Origin: Erysipelotrichaceae bacterium
Lineage (GTDB): Bacteria > Bacillota_I > Bacilli_A > Erysipelotrichales > Erysipelotrichaceae
Length of the DNA stretch: 64,000 nt
Direction of reading: 5' to 3'
Assembly: GCA_017404785.1 (NCBI GenBank)
Contig: JAFRBQ010000019.1
Span: forward strand, 62,001 to 126,000
The translations under genes and the position numbers were made by a program. Under the pieces are notes generated by a model. It was not told where the DNA came from. It worked only from the letters and a program-made list of their open reading frames with translations, and made no database searches. This document shows, one piece after another, positions 1 to 8,519 of the stretch (its first letter is position 1; the number at the start of each line of letters is the position of its first letter).

Positions 1-814
1 AACTGATATGATCATCAGCAAGATGGTTGGCCGTGAACTCACAAACCTCTATCCTCCAACGGACAATGTGCCTGGAGAAGTTGTGTTTGAAGTTGAAAAC
101 TTCACTTCTATCAACCCTAAATCATTCCGTAACGTCTCATTCAATCTTAGAAAAGGTGAGATTCTCGGTGTTGCGGGCCTTGTCGGTGCACAGCGTACTG
201 AACTGATGGAAGGTCTTTTCGGAATCCGTTCAAAGATCTCCGGTACAGTTAAGTACAAAGGCAAAGAACTGAAAATCGATAGACCTAAGAATGCAATCGA
301 TAATGGTATTGCGATGCTGACAGAAGACAGACGTGGTACAGGTATCATGGGTGTCCTTTCAGTTGCCGATAATATTTCCGTTGCATCACTTAATCAATAC
401 TTAGATTTCGGCATTATGTTAAATGACAAGAAAATTGAAAATCTTGTAAAAGTCAACCAGGAGAAAATGAATATCAGAACTCCTTCAAGTAAAACGCCGA
501 TCGCTTCATTATCTGGCGGTAACCAGCAGAAGGTTCTGGTAGGACGTTGGCTGGCTAACAATCCTGATGTTCTGATTCTTGATGAACCTACACGAGGAAT
601 CGACGTCGGTGCCAAATACGAGATTTACTGCATCATTGCCGATCTGGCAAAAGAAGGCAAGAGTATCATCATGATCTCTTCTGAACTTGGTGAACTTATC
701 GGTATGTCAGATCGTATCATGGTAATGTGTGATGGTAGAGTAACAGGATTTATAGATGGAAAAGATGCTACTCAGGAAAATATCATGGAGTTAGCTACAA
801 AGTTTGAGTCTTAA
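1..814 (+). CDS. mglA: Galactose/methyl-galactoside ABC importer ATPase, C-terminal part (cut by window start)
   Basis: This is the second half of a duplicated sugar-import ATPase (RbsA/MglA type) that powers uptake through the permease encoded next. The reading frame is open at the left edge and the first visible residues (TDMIISKMVGREL) match the linker between the two ATPase domains, so the start lies outside. The visible domain has a loosened Walker A (GLVGAQRTE), usual for the second domain of this family, the signature LSGGNQQKV near visible residue 170, and Walker B with D-loop (LILDEPTRGID). The stop is 11 bases before the permease start, so the two are co-transcribed. MglA rather than RbsA is inferred from the neighbour, which is clearly MglC-like. 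The periplasmic-type binding protein would be expected upstream, outside the window. Confidence 0.9.
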   Translation, partial: TDMIISKMVGRELTNLYPPTDNVPGEVVFEVENFTSINPKSFRNVSFNLRKGEILGVAGLVGAQRTELMEGLFGIRSKISGTVKYKGKELKIDRPKNAIDNGIAMLTEDRRGTGIMGVLSVADNISVASLNQYLDFGIMLNDKKIENLVKVNQEKMNIRTPSSKTPIASLSGGNQQKVLVGRWLANNPDVLILDEPTRGIDVGAKYEIYCIIADLAKEGKSIIMISSELGELIGMSDRIMVMCDGRVTGFIDGKDATQENIMELATKFES

Positions 815-825
815 GGGGTGAAAAT

Positions 826-1815
826 ATGAAAAAAGTACTAAACTATTTAAAATCAAATCCAATTGTTGTTATGCTGGTAGCCGTATCTCTGATCGTCGGC
901 TTAACAACGAAGAATTTCTTTTCTTGGGGTACTCTGAGCAGCTTGATTTCTAATACAACAATTAGATTCATAATTGCTTTGGGTGTTTCAGGATGTTTGA
1001 TCACAAAAGGAACAGACCTTTCAGCAGGCCGTCAGGTCGGTCTTGCTGCATGTCTGTCAGGTATTCTGGTTCAGGCTGCTGACTATTCCGGAAGATTATA
1101 TCCGAAACTCCCTGAAATGAATATGTTTGTAATCCTGATCGTCGTAATACTTGTAGGTATTCTGATCGGTTTTGTCAACGGTTTCATTATTGCGAAATTC
1201 AAAATTCCACCATTCATTACTACCTTAGGTACACAGACTATCATCTATGGTCTCTGCTTGATTCTTACAGATGCTCAGCCAATCGGTGGCTTCCAGAAGA
1301 TATATACATCTTTGATTACCGGAAGAATCGGCAGTGTTAAAGGTTTCCACTTGCCTTATCTGTTCTTTGTAGCTATTTTCTTTGGTCTGCTGTTCTGGTT
1401 CATCTACAACAAGACTCGTCACGGCAAATACATGTACGCAATCGGCGGCAATGAGATCGCTGCTGAGGTATCAGGTGTAAATACTGACAAATCCATCATT
1501 CTGATCTATGTCACTGCCGGCATCATGTATGCTATCGCTGGTTGGTTACTGGCTGCCAAATCAGGCGGAGCCAGTGCTGGTATGGGACAGGGTTACGAAC
1601 TTGAAGCTATCGCCGGATGTACAATCGGTGGTGTCTCAACTACCGGTGGTATCGGTACAGTTCCAGGCGTATTGATCGGTGTCCTCGTCTTCGAATTGCT
1701 CAAGATCGTATTACAGTTCTTAGGCGTCAACCCTTACTACAACTACATCGTTCAGGGTCTGGTTATCGTTGTCGCTGTTGGACTTGATATCAGAAAGCAT
1801 ATTAAGAAAAAATAA
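826..1815 (+). CDS. mglC: Galactose/methyl-galactoside ABC importer permease MglC
   Basis: Membrane subunit of a sugar ABC importer, 329 residues with about eight to ten hydrophobic segments. The stretch GTDLSAGRQVGLAA near residue 65 and NPYYNYIVQG near the C-terminus are shared with enterobacterial MglC as I remember it, and EAIAGCTIGGVSTTGG near residue 268 is the conserved cytoplasmic loop that contacts the ATPase. It starts after a GGGGTG ribosome binding site just behind mglA and is the last gene of the operon, followed by two hairpin terminators. The real substrate could be another hexose or pentose, because the binding protein that sets specificity is not in view. Confidence 0.92.
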   Translation: MKKVLNYLKSNPIVVMLVAVSLIVGLTTKNFFSWGTLSSLISNTTIRFIIALGVSGCLITKGTDLSAGRQVGLAACLSGILVQAADYSGRLYPKLPEMNMFVILIVVILVGILIGFVNGFIIAKFKIPPFITTLGTQTIIYGLCLILTDAQPIGGFQKIYTSLITGRIGSVKGFHLPYLFFVAIFFGLLFWFIYNKTRHGKYMYAIGGNEIAAEVSGVNTDKSIILIYVTAGIMYAIAGWLLAAKSGGASAGMGQGYELEAIAGCTIGGVSTTGGIGTVPGVLIGVLVFELLKIVLQFLGVNPYYNYIVQGLVIVVAVGLDIRKHIKKK

Positions 1816-1825
1816 TCATTCATTC

Positions 1826-1854
1826 AAAGAGACTGAAAATCCAGTCTCTTTTTT
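1826..1854 (+). terminator. Intrinsic terminator of the mgl operon
   Basis: Perfect 10-bp stem AAAGAGACTG / CAGTCTCTTT with a short A-rich loop, running into a T tract, 11 bases after the mglC stop. Confidence 0.9.
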
Positions 1855-1892
1855 GGTCTGAAATATTCTTTCAATAGCATTGAAAAAAATCT

Positions 1893-1919
1893 GGAAAAGT
1901 CTTCTGACTTTTCCTTTTT
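1893..1919 (+). terminator. Second, back-up terminator
   Basis: Perfect 9-bp stem GGAAAAGTC / GACTTTTCC with a TTCT loop followed by five T. It stands about 40 bases behind the first terminator and insulates the next gene, whose -10-like TATAAT is at 1935-1940. Confidence 0.8.
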
Positions 1920-1957
1920 GGTACCAAAGTAAGGTATAATATAGACAAGAGGTAGAT

Positions 1958-3409
1958 ATGTATCATATAAGTGATATAAAAAAGTTCCTGCGTTGCGAGC
2001 GACTTTACTTTTATGGCAGAGACGAAGCAAACGTTTTCCGCCCTTATCTGCGCAACGATGAGAATATCACTGATCTTCTTAAACAGTATTTCAACATTGA
2101 CGAATATTTTGAAGGAGTAAGAAATGATCAGCCTTCACGATTTATAGATAATTATGACAAGTATGAATGGTTCATCCATCCACGTTTTTCTGACGGTGAA
2201 TTGAGGATAAACATTCCTCTGGTTCATAAAAATGAGGGAAAACTTGACCTTTACTATATCTACTATTCCAATGCCATAAGAGAACTCGATACGTTGTCTT
2301 ATAGAATAGGTATAGACGTATTAGGAAAAAGCGGTTTTGAAGTTAATGACATCTATGTGATTTATCTTGATCCCAATTATGTAAATGAAGGGGAGCTTGA
2401 TATTAAGAAACTGTTTGTCGTTACTGATATGTATAAAAAAAGAAAGATCATTGATCTTGTCAGATTAAATGATTTTGATTATAACGAGACGATAAAAAGG
2501 ATCGAAAACTTCAAGATTGAAGAAAATGTTCCAAAGAAAAGCCGTTTCTGCAAGTTTTTTGGCTTATGTGAATACTATGACAGATGTTTTCCGGATGAAA
2601 CAGATAAGGCTGACGATTCAATACTTACTCTTGTAACATCACAGAACAAGAACAAGATGTATGAAGAAGGTATCAGGCATCTCAAGGATGCGGATATTGA
2701 GCAGATCGAAGGCAACAGACTCCAGTATGCTCAGATCATGGCATCAAGAAACGGAGGCCTCTTCTTAGATAAGATGGCCCTAAGCAAATGGTTTGAACAG
2801 CTCAGTGAAAGACCGATTTCCTTTATTGACTTTGAATGGGACAGATATCTTGTTCCGGAATACATAAAAATGAAACCGATGGATGTAGTGTGTTTCGAAT
2901 TTGCCTTGTACTACATCGACGAGAACGGACATATGGAACATCGGACCTTTGTAGGCAAGGGTGACTGCCGCAGAGAATTTGTGGAAGGACTGATCGAATA
3001 TCTTCCTGAAAAAGGTCCGATCCTGGCCTATAATGCCGAGGGTGCAGAGTGTTTAAGACTTGAAGAATTATCTGAGATCTTCCCGGAATATGCCGAAAAG
3101 CTAAGGAACATCATCGATCGTTTTGTTGATCTGGCATATCCGTTCATGGAAGGTATGGTCTATGATGTCAGAATGGCTGGCGATTATACCCTGAAGAAAC
3201 TTGTGGATATCTGTTCGGATTATTCATATAAGAATCTTGATATCTATGATGGCATGGAAGCGGTGTTCAGCTGGCGCAACATGGAACATGTCGACGAGGT
3301 AAAAGAAAAGCAGATCCTGGAGAATCTGAAAGAGTACTGTTCTCTGGATGCCTATGGACTGTTTCTGGTTTACCGATGGCTTATCAAACTCATGGTTGAG
3401 TCTAAATAA
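1958..3409 (+). CDS. DUF2779 family protein: RecB-like, Fe-S cysteines, DEDD-like C-terminal domain
   Basis: 483 residues. The N-terminal half resembles the RecB/Cas4-type nuclease fold: an early cysteine (C13 in KKFLRCERLYF) and a late cluster (C198, C204, C210) are spaced like the four ligands of the 4Fe-4S cluster in AddB and Cas4. The usual nuclease signature (GxxD followed by ExK) is not clear; only GKLD near residue 94 remains, so catalysis there is doubtful. The C-terminal half matches DUF2779, an RNase H-like 3'-5' exonuclease-type fold: FIDFEWD near 290, an AYNAEG segment near 350, and YCSLDAYGL near 465 could supply the acidic residues. A TATAAT at 1935-1940 and an AAGAGGT ribosome binding site support the start. 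It stands alone, with no cas gene nearby. The biological role is unknown. Confidence 0.8.
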   Translation: MYHISDIKKFLRCERLYFYGRDEANVFRPYLRNDENITDLLKQYFNIDEYFEGVRNDQPSRFIDNYDKYEWFIHPRFSDGELRINIPLVHKNEGKLDLYYIYYSNAIRELDTLSYRIGIDVLGKSGFEVNDIYVIYLDPNYVNEGELDIKKLFVVTDMYKKRKIIDLVRLNDFDYNETIKRIENFKIEENVPKKSRFCKFFGLCEYYDRCFPDETDKADDSILTLVTSQNKNKMYEEGIRHLKDADIEQIEGNRLQYAQIMASRNGGLFLDKMALSKWFEQLSERPISFIDFEWDRYLVPEYIKMKPMDVVCFEFALYYIDENGHMEHRTFVGKGDCRREFVEGLIEYLPEKGPILAYNAEGAECLRLEELSEIFPEYAEKLRNIIDRFVDLAYPFMEGMVYDVRMAGDYTLKKLVDICSDYSYKNLDIYDGMEAVFSWRNMEHVDEVKEKQILENLKEYCSLDAYGLFLVYRWLIKLMVESK

Positions 3410-3431
3410 AGATTAAGGAGGCAGACGAATT

Positions 3432-3956
3432 ATGAAATTTGCAGTTTATGGTGAGAATGTTACAATCACTGACAGAATGAGGGAACAGATCGAAAACAGG
3501 CTGACCGCCCTCAACAAGTACATCGTCATTGATGAGCAACAGAGTGCCAAAGTAGCAGTGAAGGATAATGGAGGTGCACTCAAAGTAGAAGTAAATGTTC
3601 CTACCAAGGTAGGATTGATGAGATCAGAAGTTGTTCATGAAGAATTCTCAACAGCAGTCGATCTGGCTATTGATAAACTTGAAGATCAGATCAGAAGACA
3701 GAAGGGCAGACTTTCAAGAAGACATAAAGATTCATTGGCTGAAAACTTCGTAGCTGAAGAGATCAGCGAAGAAAAAGATATACCGGTCAGGACCAAAACG
3801 ATTTATGCAGATGAGATGATCCTGGATGAAGCTATCATGCGTATGGAGATGCTGTCACATTCATTCTTCATTTATAAGGACTTGGATGCAGACAAGATGG
3901 CAGTTGTTTACAAGCGTAACGACGGAGGCTACGGACTTATCGAAATTGACGAATAG
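3432..3956 (+). CDS. hpf: Ribosome hibernation promoting factor, long form
   Basis: 174 residues. The N-terminal domain (about 1-100) is the YfiA/HPF fold that sits in the decoding channel of idle 30S subunits. The C-terminal domain (about 120-174, ending in GGYGLIEIDE) is the dimerisation domain that lets long HPF join two 70S ribosomes into 100S particles in stationary phase. A strong AAGGAGG lies 10 bases before the start. In many Firmicutes hpf sits next to secA and prfB; here it sits between a nuclease-like gene and a small unknown gene, so gene order gives no extra support. Confidence 0.96.
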   Translation: MKFAVYGENVTITDRMREQIENRLTALNKYIVIDEQQSAKVAVKDNGGALKVEVNVPTKVGLMRSEVVHEEFSTAVDLAIDKLEDQIRRQKGRLSRRHKDSLAENFVAEEISEEKDIPVRTKTIYADEMILDEAIMRMEMLSHSFFIYKDLDADKMAVVYKRNDGGYGLIEIDE

Positions 3957-4001
3957 TTTATAGAAAAATATTGGCCCACACCGCCAAAGCAGTAGTGTAT
4001 T

Positions 4002-4328
4002 ATGTACAAAAAAGTATTATCGGATGAAGATGTCAGAGAGAAGTACGAGATCGCGCTTCTCTCTACAAATTATTTAAACTCTAAAAGAATAATCAATGAA
4101 TACGAAGACAATATCATTGATCTAAGCGCAGACAGACTGGAAATACATCACCGTATCGTTCATCATATCGAATATGTTGTATCGACGATGTATGACAAGG
4201 AAAAGATCATTATTGAGAATGAAGTCTTAAGAGGCATGAGAGGTAAGTGGTACAAAGGTATCATGTCTTCTCCTTCCTATTATCGCTATCGGAAAAAGGC
4301 ATATCAGAATTTTCTTCGTTGTCTGTGA
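4002..4328 (+). CDS. Small protein of unknown function, regulator-like C-terminus
   Basis: 108 residues, rich in charged and tyrosine residues, without signal peptide or membrane segment. The first 80 residues are predicted helical. The end (SPSYYRYRKKAYQNFLRCL) resembles the DNA-contacting end of phage late regulators of the ArpU/RinA type, and the size and position recall the MG284/MPN403 family of Mollicutes, but I cannot confirm either. It starts 45 bases after hpf with no clear Shine-Dalgarno and ends 47 bases before ptsI, so it may be read from the hpf transcript. Its uninterrupted frame between two conserved genes supports it as real. Confidence 0.6.
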   Translation: MYKKVLSDEDVREKYEIALLSTNYLNSKRIINEYEDNIIDLSADRLEIHHRIVHHIEYVVSTMYDKEKIIIENEVLRGMRGKWYKGIMSSPSYYRYRKKAYQNFLRCL

Positions 4329-4375
4329 GTACCTGAAGACGTATAATTAGTTTGACAGTTAGTGGAGGATTAACA

Positions 4376-6082
4376 ATGTTAAAAGGAATAGCCACTTCCA
4401 GTGGCATAGCAATCGGAAAGGTTTACAAGCTCGAACAGCCAAAGATTGTTCTGAGCCAATCGAAACAGAACAAAGAAGAAGCTCTTAAACTGTTTGAAAA
4501 GGCGATGGAAAAGACTATCGCTGATATTGAACGTATCAAGGAAAGAGCCGCTGCAACTTTAAGACCTGAAGAACTGGCGATCTTTGATGCCCACCTCATG
4601 ATGGCTCAGGACCCTGAATTCAAGGATCAGATCATTGCCAAGATCAATGAAGGCATCAACGCTGATCAGGCTGCCAAAGAAGTATCTGATATGATGATCG
4701 GCATGTTTGAAGCGATGGATGATGCGTATTTCAAGGAAAGAGCCGCAGATATCAAGGATGTATCCTTCAGACTCTTATGCAATATCCTTGGACTTAATAT
4801 TCCTGATCTTTCATCAATCGATGAGGAAGTAGTCATCGTGGCAGAAGAAATGACCCCGTCAGATACAGCTCAGCTCAACAAGAAGTATGCCTTGGGCTTT
4901 GTTACCGAGATCGGTGGCAAGACGTCGCATGCAGCGATCATGGCTGTAGCTCTGGGACTTCCGGCTGTAGTTGGCTGCACAGGCGTTATGGCTGCCTGCA
5001 AACATGGTGATAAGATCATTCTTGATGCCAAGTCCGGCGATGTAATCATCAATCCTAGTGATGAAGAGCTGAAACTCTATGAAGAAAAACGCCAGAAATT
5101 CCTGGAAGAGAAAGAAGCTTTGCAGGTTCTGCTCGATAAGCCGACTATTTCAACAGATGGCCATCAGGTCGAACTGGTTGCCAACATTGGTTCTCCAAAA
5201 GATATGGACAACGTCATTGCCAACGGTGCAGAAGGCGTTGGTCTGTATCGTACTGAATTCCTGTATATGGAATCAACTGATGACTTCCCAAGCGAAGAGG
5301 ATCAGTTTGAAGCTTATAAAGTCGTTCTGGAAAGAGCACAGGGCAAGAGAGTCGTTGTCAGAACGCTGGATATCGGCGGAGACAAGAAACTTCCTTACTT
5401 TGAATTCGATCCGGAAATGAATCCGTTTTTGGGTTATCGTGCGATCAGATTGTGTCTTGATAGAAAAGATATCTTCAAGACTCAGGTCCGTGCCTTATTG
5501 AGAGCTTCGGTTTATGGCAAGCTGGCAATCATGTTCCCGATGATCGCGACGATCGATGAATTCAAGAATGCCAAACAGTTTGTCCTTGATACCAAGGAAG
5601 AACTGCTCAAGGAAGGTGTCAAGGTCTCCGATGATATCGAGATCGGTATGATGGTCGAGATTCCGGCATCTGCTGTACTGGCTGATGAATTTGCCAAGTA
5701 TGCGGATTTCTTCTCAATCGGTACCAATGACCTGATCCAGTATTCAATGGCTGCTGACAGAATGTCAGAAAAAGTCGCATACCTTTATCAACCTTTGAAT
5801 CCTTCGATCCTGAGACTTATCAAGATGACGATCGATGGTGCACATTCACAGGGCAGATGGTGCGGCATGTGCGGTGAAATGGGTGGCGATCCTATGGCTG
5901 CTCCGGTATTGCTGGGTCTGGGACTTGATGAGTTCTCAATGTCAGCTACCAAGATCCTGCCGACCAGAAAGATCATCACTTCCTTAAACAAGAAGGAAAT
6001 GGAAGAACTTGCCGGCAAGGCGCTCAAATGCCACACGGAATCAGAAGTTTCTGAACTGGTTAAAAGCGTTTTAAAGGATTAG
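4376..6082 (+). CDS. ptsI: Phosphoenolpyruvate-protein phosphotransferase (PTS enzyme I)
   Basis: 568 residues, the normal length. Enzyme I takes phosphate from PEP onto a histidine and passes it to HPr, starting sugar uptake by the PTS. The phospho-histidine motif GGKTSHAAIMA places H185, and the PEP-binding barrel shows GLYRTEFLYM, RTLDIGGDKKLPY, GTNDLIQYSMAADR and the C-terminal CGEMGGD cysteine motif. The reading frame extends upstream to a TTG at 4352, but the GGAGG at 4364-4368 and the family start MLKGIATSSGIAIG fix the ATG at 4376. HPr (ptsH), usually directly upstream, is absent here; the gene before it is the small unknown protein, so ptsH must lie elsewhere. Confidence 0.97.
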   Translation: MLKGIATSSGIAIGKVYKLEQPKIVLSQSKQNKEEALKLFEKAMEKTIADIERIKERAAATLRPEELAIFDAHLMMAQDPEFKDQIIAKINEGINADQAAKEVSDMMIGMFEAMDDAYFKERAADIKDVSFRLLCNILGLNIPDLSSIDEEVVIVAEEMTPSDTAQLNKKYALGFVTEIGGKTSHAAIMAVALGLPAVVGCTGVMAACKHGDKIILDAKSGDVIINPSDEELKLYEEKRQKFLEEKEALQVLLDKPTISTDGHQVELVANIGSPKDMDNVIANGAEGVGLYRTEFLYMESTDDFPSEEDQFEAYKVVLERAQGKRVVVRTLDIGGDKKLPYFEFDPEMNPFLGYRAIRLCLDRKDIFKTQVRALLRASVYGKLAIMFPMIATIDEFKNAKQFVLDTKEELLKEGVKVSDDIEIGMMVEIPASAVLADEFAKYADFFSIGTNDLIQYSMAADRMSEKVAYLYQPLNPSILRLIKMTIDGAHSQGRWCGMCGEMGGDPMAAPVLLGLGLDEFSMSATKILPTRKIITSLNKKEMEELAGKALKCHTESEVSELVKSVLKD

Positions 6083-6104
6083 AAAAAAAGATAATCAATC
6101 AGAT

Positions 6105-6178
6105 AAAGAGGTTGTACAGGAACAGAAGCTCGTCAGAAGCCGATGATCAGATGTTTCCATAAGGTACAACCCCTTTTT
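6105..6178 (+). terminator. Long hairpin with T tract after ptsI
   Basis: Outer arms AAAGAGGTTGTAC (6105-6117 region) and GTACAACCCCTTT pair over 13 positions with one mismatch, and an inner GGAACA / TGTTTCC pair continues the stem; a T tract follows. The structure is much longer than a normal terminator, with about 70 bases between the ends, and could be a processed 3' RNA or contain a bulged regulatory element. Confidence 0.7.
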
Positions 6179-6261
6179 TATTGATAAATGTTAATTCACA
6201 AGTATAGAAAAATGGGAGAAATCGTATTAGAATAGAAAAGTAAAAAAATAGAGGTGAATTT

Positions 6262-6981
6262 ATGGGTAGAGCGCATGAAGTTAGAGCCGCAGCTATGGCT
6301 AAGACAGCTGCGATGAAATCAAAAGTATATTCAAGATATGGAAAGGAAATATATATAGCGGCAAAATCCGGTGTTGCGGATCCGGATATGAACCTGACTT
6401 TGAGATCAAAGATCAAGGAAGCAAAAGCCAACCAGGTTCCTGCTGATGTCATTAAAAGAGCTATCGAAAAGGCAAAGGGTGGTTCAAACGAATCATACGA
6501 CGCTTTAAGATATGAAGGTTTTGGTCCGGGAAGCGCAACCATCATTATCGACTGTCTGACAGATAATTCAAACAGAACTGTGGCTGCGATGAACCAGTGC
6601 TTCAACAAGTCACACTGCAAGATGGGCGTCAAGGGCTCAGTATCATTCAACTATGACAACCTTGGTGTACTTTCTTTCAAATATGAAGACGAAGATACAA
6701 TGCTGGAAAAGCTCATTGAAGCCGATGTCGATGTCAATGATATCGAAGTAGAAGATGGTGAAATGACTGTCTATGTTGCACCGACTGATCTGCATAAAGC
6801 TCAGGAAGCAATAGATACACTGATCCCTGATTGTGATTACTCAGTATGTGCAATCAAGATGCTTCCACAGGAATATGTCAAACTGGAAGACGAACATGAC
6901 AAGGAAATGTGGCAGAGACTTCTGAACCTTCTTGATGAAGTTGATGATGTTCAGGAAGTATTCCATAACGTCGAAATGTAA
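6262..6981 (+). CDS. YebC/PmpR family protein, YeeI/YeeN subtype
   Basis: 239 residues, full length for this family. YebC proteins were first described as transcription regulators; recent work links YebC-type proteins to relief of ribosome stalling at proline-rich stretches. Typical segments are the N-terminal MGRAHEVR, the YGKEIYIAAKSG helix, LRYEGFGPGSATIIIDCLTDN near residue 83 and VEDGEMTVYVAPTDL near 170. It has a GAGGTGA ribosome binding site. It stands alone between the ptsI hairpin and a terminator shared with the converging degV gene. The start and the K-rich beginning resemble Bacillus YeeI more than the YrbC branch. Confidence 0.93.
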   Translation: MGRAHEVRAAAMAKTAAMKSKVYSRYGKEIYIAAKSGVADPDMNLTLRSKIKEAKANQVPADVIKRAIEKAKGGSNESYDALRYEGFGPGSATIIIDCLTDNSNRTVAAMNQCFNKSHCKMGVKGSVSFNYDNLGVLSFKYEDEDTMLEKLIEADVDVNDIEVEDGEMTVYVAPTDLHKAQEAIDTLIPDCDYSVCAIKMLPQEYVKLEDEHDKEMWQRLLNLLDEVDDVQEVFHNVEM

Positions 6982-6990
6982 TTCTAAACG

Positions 6991-7016
6991 AAAAGGAGAT
7001 TGAATCTCCTTTTTTC
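6991..7016. terminator. Terminator between converging yebC-type gene and degV
   Basis: AAAAGGAGATTGAATCTCCTTTT is a self-complementary 10-bp stem with a short loop and T tracts on both strands, so it can stop transcripts from either side. Confidence 0.88.
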
Positions 7017-7021
7017 GTGTC

Positions 7022-7849
7022 TTATTGAGTTTCGCAGCTTATGACAACGCCTTTTCTTTCCATGTAGTAGCTGCATAAGCCTCTGGCAGGGAAGATCTTG
7101 ATGTCGGCATCAGGATAGAGTTTCAATACTTCCTGTTTCAGGTTGTTGGCAGCTGTTTCATTCTGAACATGAGTTATGATCGCCTTGCCGCCAGCGTATC
7201 CGGCATTCTTCATATCATTAATGAGGACCTGGATACTCTTTTTTTCGCCTCTTGTTCTACCGGTCACGTCGATCTTTCCTTCTTGAGAGGCCGTACCGGT
7301 TATGACGATATTCAATACATTCATAACTCCAGCGACAGTTTTATTGACGCGTCCATTCTGTGCCAGGTTGTGCAGAGAATAGAAAGAGAAGAACAGTCTA
7401 GATTTTCTGATATATTCTCTGATCTTTACATCAATCGTTTTGAAGCTTAATCCTTGAGAGATGAGTTCCTTCAGTTTGAATATGGCAAGTATTTCTTCTG
7501 CTCCTGTCGATAAAGAGTCGATGACTGATACCTTTGCATTGGGATTTTCCTCTTTATATATTGCGGCGGCATTCACGGCACTGTTATATGAACCGGAAAG
7601 GGCGCTCGTTATCGTGATGGCGAAGACCTCATCTGCACCTTCGAAAGTTTCCAGCCAGGCATCGATGGAAGGACAGGAGGTAAAAGAGCGGCCGTTGTAT
7701 TTCTCCAGATAATCCAGCATACTTCCAATATCCAGGTCAGGATCATCATTAAAGCTTTTTTCTGTTGTATAGACTTTGAGCGGAACGGTCTTGAAATCTT
7801 CAAAATCAAGGCTGTAGAGATCGCATGATGAATCAGCAACTATTCTCAT
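7022..7849 (-). CDS. DegV family fatty-acid-binding protein (FakB-like)
   Basis: 275 residues. DegV/FakB proteins bind a fatty acid in a pocket between two domains and present it to the kinase FakA for phosphorylation before phospholipid synthesis. Family marks are the N-terminal IVADSSCDL, the TSALSGSYNSA segment near residue 85, DSLSTGAEEIL near 115, and the conserved GRTRGEKKSIQVL near 195. The frame runs 38 codons further upstream, but that part is not conserved; the AGGAGG just before the ATG at 7849 fixes the start. No fakA is in the window. Divergent from the tetR-type gene, with a palindrome between. Confidence 0.92.
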   Translation of the reverse strand: MRIVADSSCDLYSLDFEDFKTVPLKVYTTEKSFNDDPDLDIGSMLDYLEKYNGRSFTSCPSIDAWLETFEGADEVFAITITSALSGSYNSAVNAAAIYKEENPNAKVSVIDSLSTGAEEILAIFKLKELISQGLSFKTIDVKIREYIRKSRLFFSFYSLHNLAQNGRVNKTVAGVMNVLNIVITGTASQEGKIDVTGRTRGEKKSIQVLINDMKNAGYAGGKAIITHVQNETAANNLKQEVLKLYPDADIKIFPARGLCSYYMERKGVVISCETQ

Positions 7850-7928
7850 AGAAATGGTCCTCCTTGTACATACATCTAAATTGTATGATTTTATAGCCCA
7901 TGTTAGAATAAGCAAAAGAATAAAAACA

Positions 7929-7949
7929 TCATTTTTGATACAAAAATGA
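7929..7949. promoter_or_regulatory. Palindromic operator candidate for the TetR-type regulator
   Basis: TCATTTTTG-ATA-CAAAAATGA is a perfect 9-bp inverted repeat with a 3-base spacer, in the gap between degV and the regulator and 17 bases before the regulator start. The size and symmetry fit a TetR-dimer site and it overlaps the place of the -35 box, so autorepression is likely; control of degV is also possible. Confidence 0.65.
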
Positions 7950-7965
7950 CAATTATGTAACATTT

Positions 7966-8511
7966 ATGAGAATAAATACGGTATATAACAAAAGAACTAT
8001 TGAAACAAGATTTTCGATCGTTGATGCGATCCTGGATGAACTTGAAAAGAAAGATCTAATAAAGATCAGAATTTCCGATGTGACAAAAAATGCCGGAATA
8101 TCACGTATGACATTTTACCGTTATTATGAAAATCTCTATGATGCCTTATGTGACTATCTTGATATCATCGTCAATGGCTATATGATCGAAGGCGGGGAAT
8201 TGAAGGATCCTACCGTGTTCATGAAACCGGAACACATTGAATTCTCCCTCAACTACTTTGATCGCTATTCAAGATATTTCATGATCCTTAATTCCCATGG
8301 TCTGTATAATGTATTGATCGATGCGGTGAATGAATATATGATCAAAAATATCCTGCCGCAGAAAAAACTCCATATGTATGAACTCTATGCCTATGCCGGA
8401 GGCCTGCTGAATTCTTTTCTCAAATGGGAAGAGGACGGCAAAAGGGAAAGTGCACACAATGTTGCGATGATGATCTATCGGCTGTTCAATCATAATGATG
8501 ATTCGATTTAA
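7966..8511 (+). CDS. TetR/AcrR family transcriptional regulator
   Basis: 181 residues. The N-terminal helix-turn-helix is clear: ILDELEKKDLIKIRISDVTKNAGISRMTFYRYYENLYDAL across residues 20-60, shown here in parts as ISDVTKNAGISR and TFYRYYENLYD. The rest is an all-helical ligand or dimer domain ending with GGLLNSFLKWEEDGK, as in the C-terminal domain seen in DhaS-like and related Firmicutes TetR proteins. A TATGTA six bases before the start codon may be the -10 box, giving almost no leader. The ligand and targets are unknown; the palindrome at 7929-7949 and the divergent degV gene are the first candidates. Confidence 0.88.
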   Translation: MRINTVYNKRTIETRFSIVDAILDELEKKDLIKIRISDVTKNAGISRMTFYRYYENLYDALCDYLDIIVNGYMIEGGELKDPTVFMKPEHIEFSLNYFDRYSRYFMILNSHGLYNVLIDAVNEYMIKNILPQKKLHMYELYAYAGGLLNSFLKWEEDGKRESAHNVAMMIYRLFNHNDDSI

Positions 8512-8519
8512 GTAAACTG

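Noticed and set aside
1958..3409. Cas4 or CRISPR adaptation protein
   Set aside because: The cysteine pattern is shared, but the C-terminal DUF2779 domain, the length and the absence of cas genes or repeats argue against it.
7169..7712. Plus-strand open frames opposite degV
   Set aside because: degV has all family motifs on the minus strand; the plus frames have no motif or start signal.
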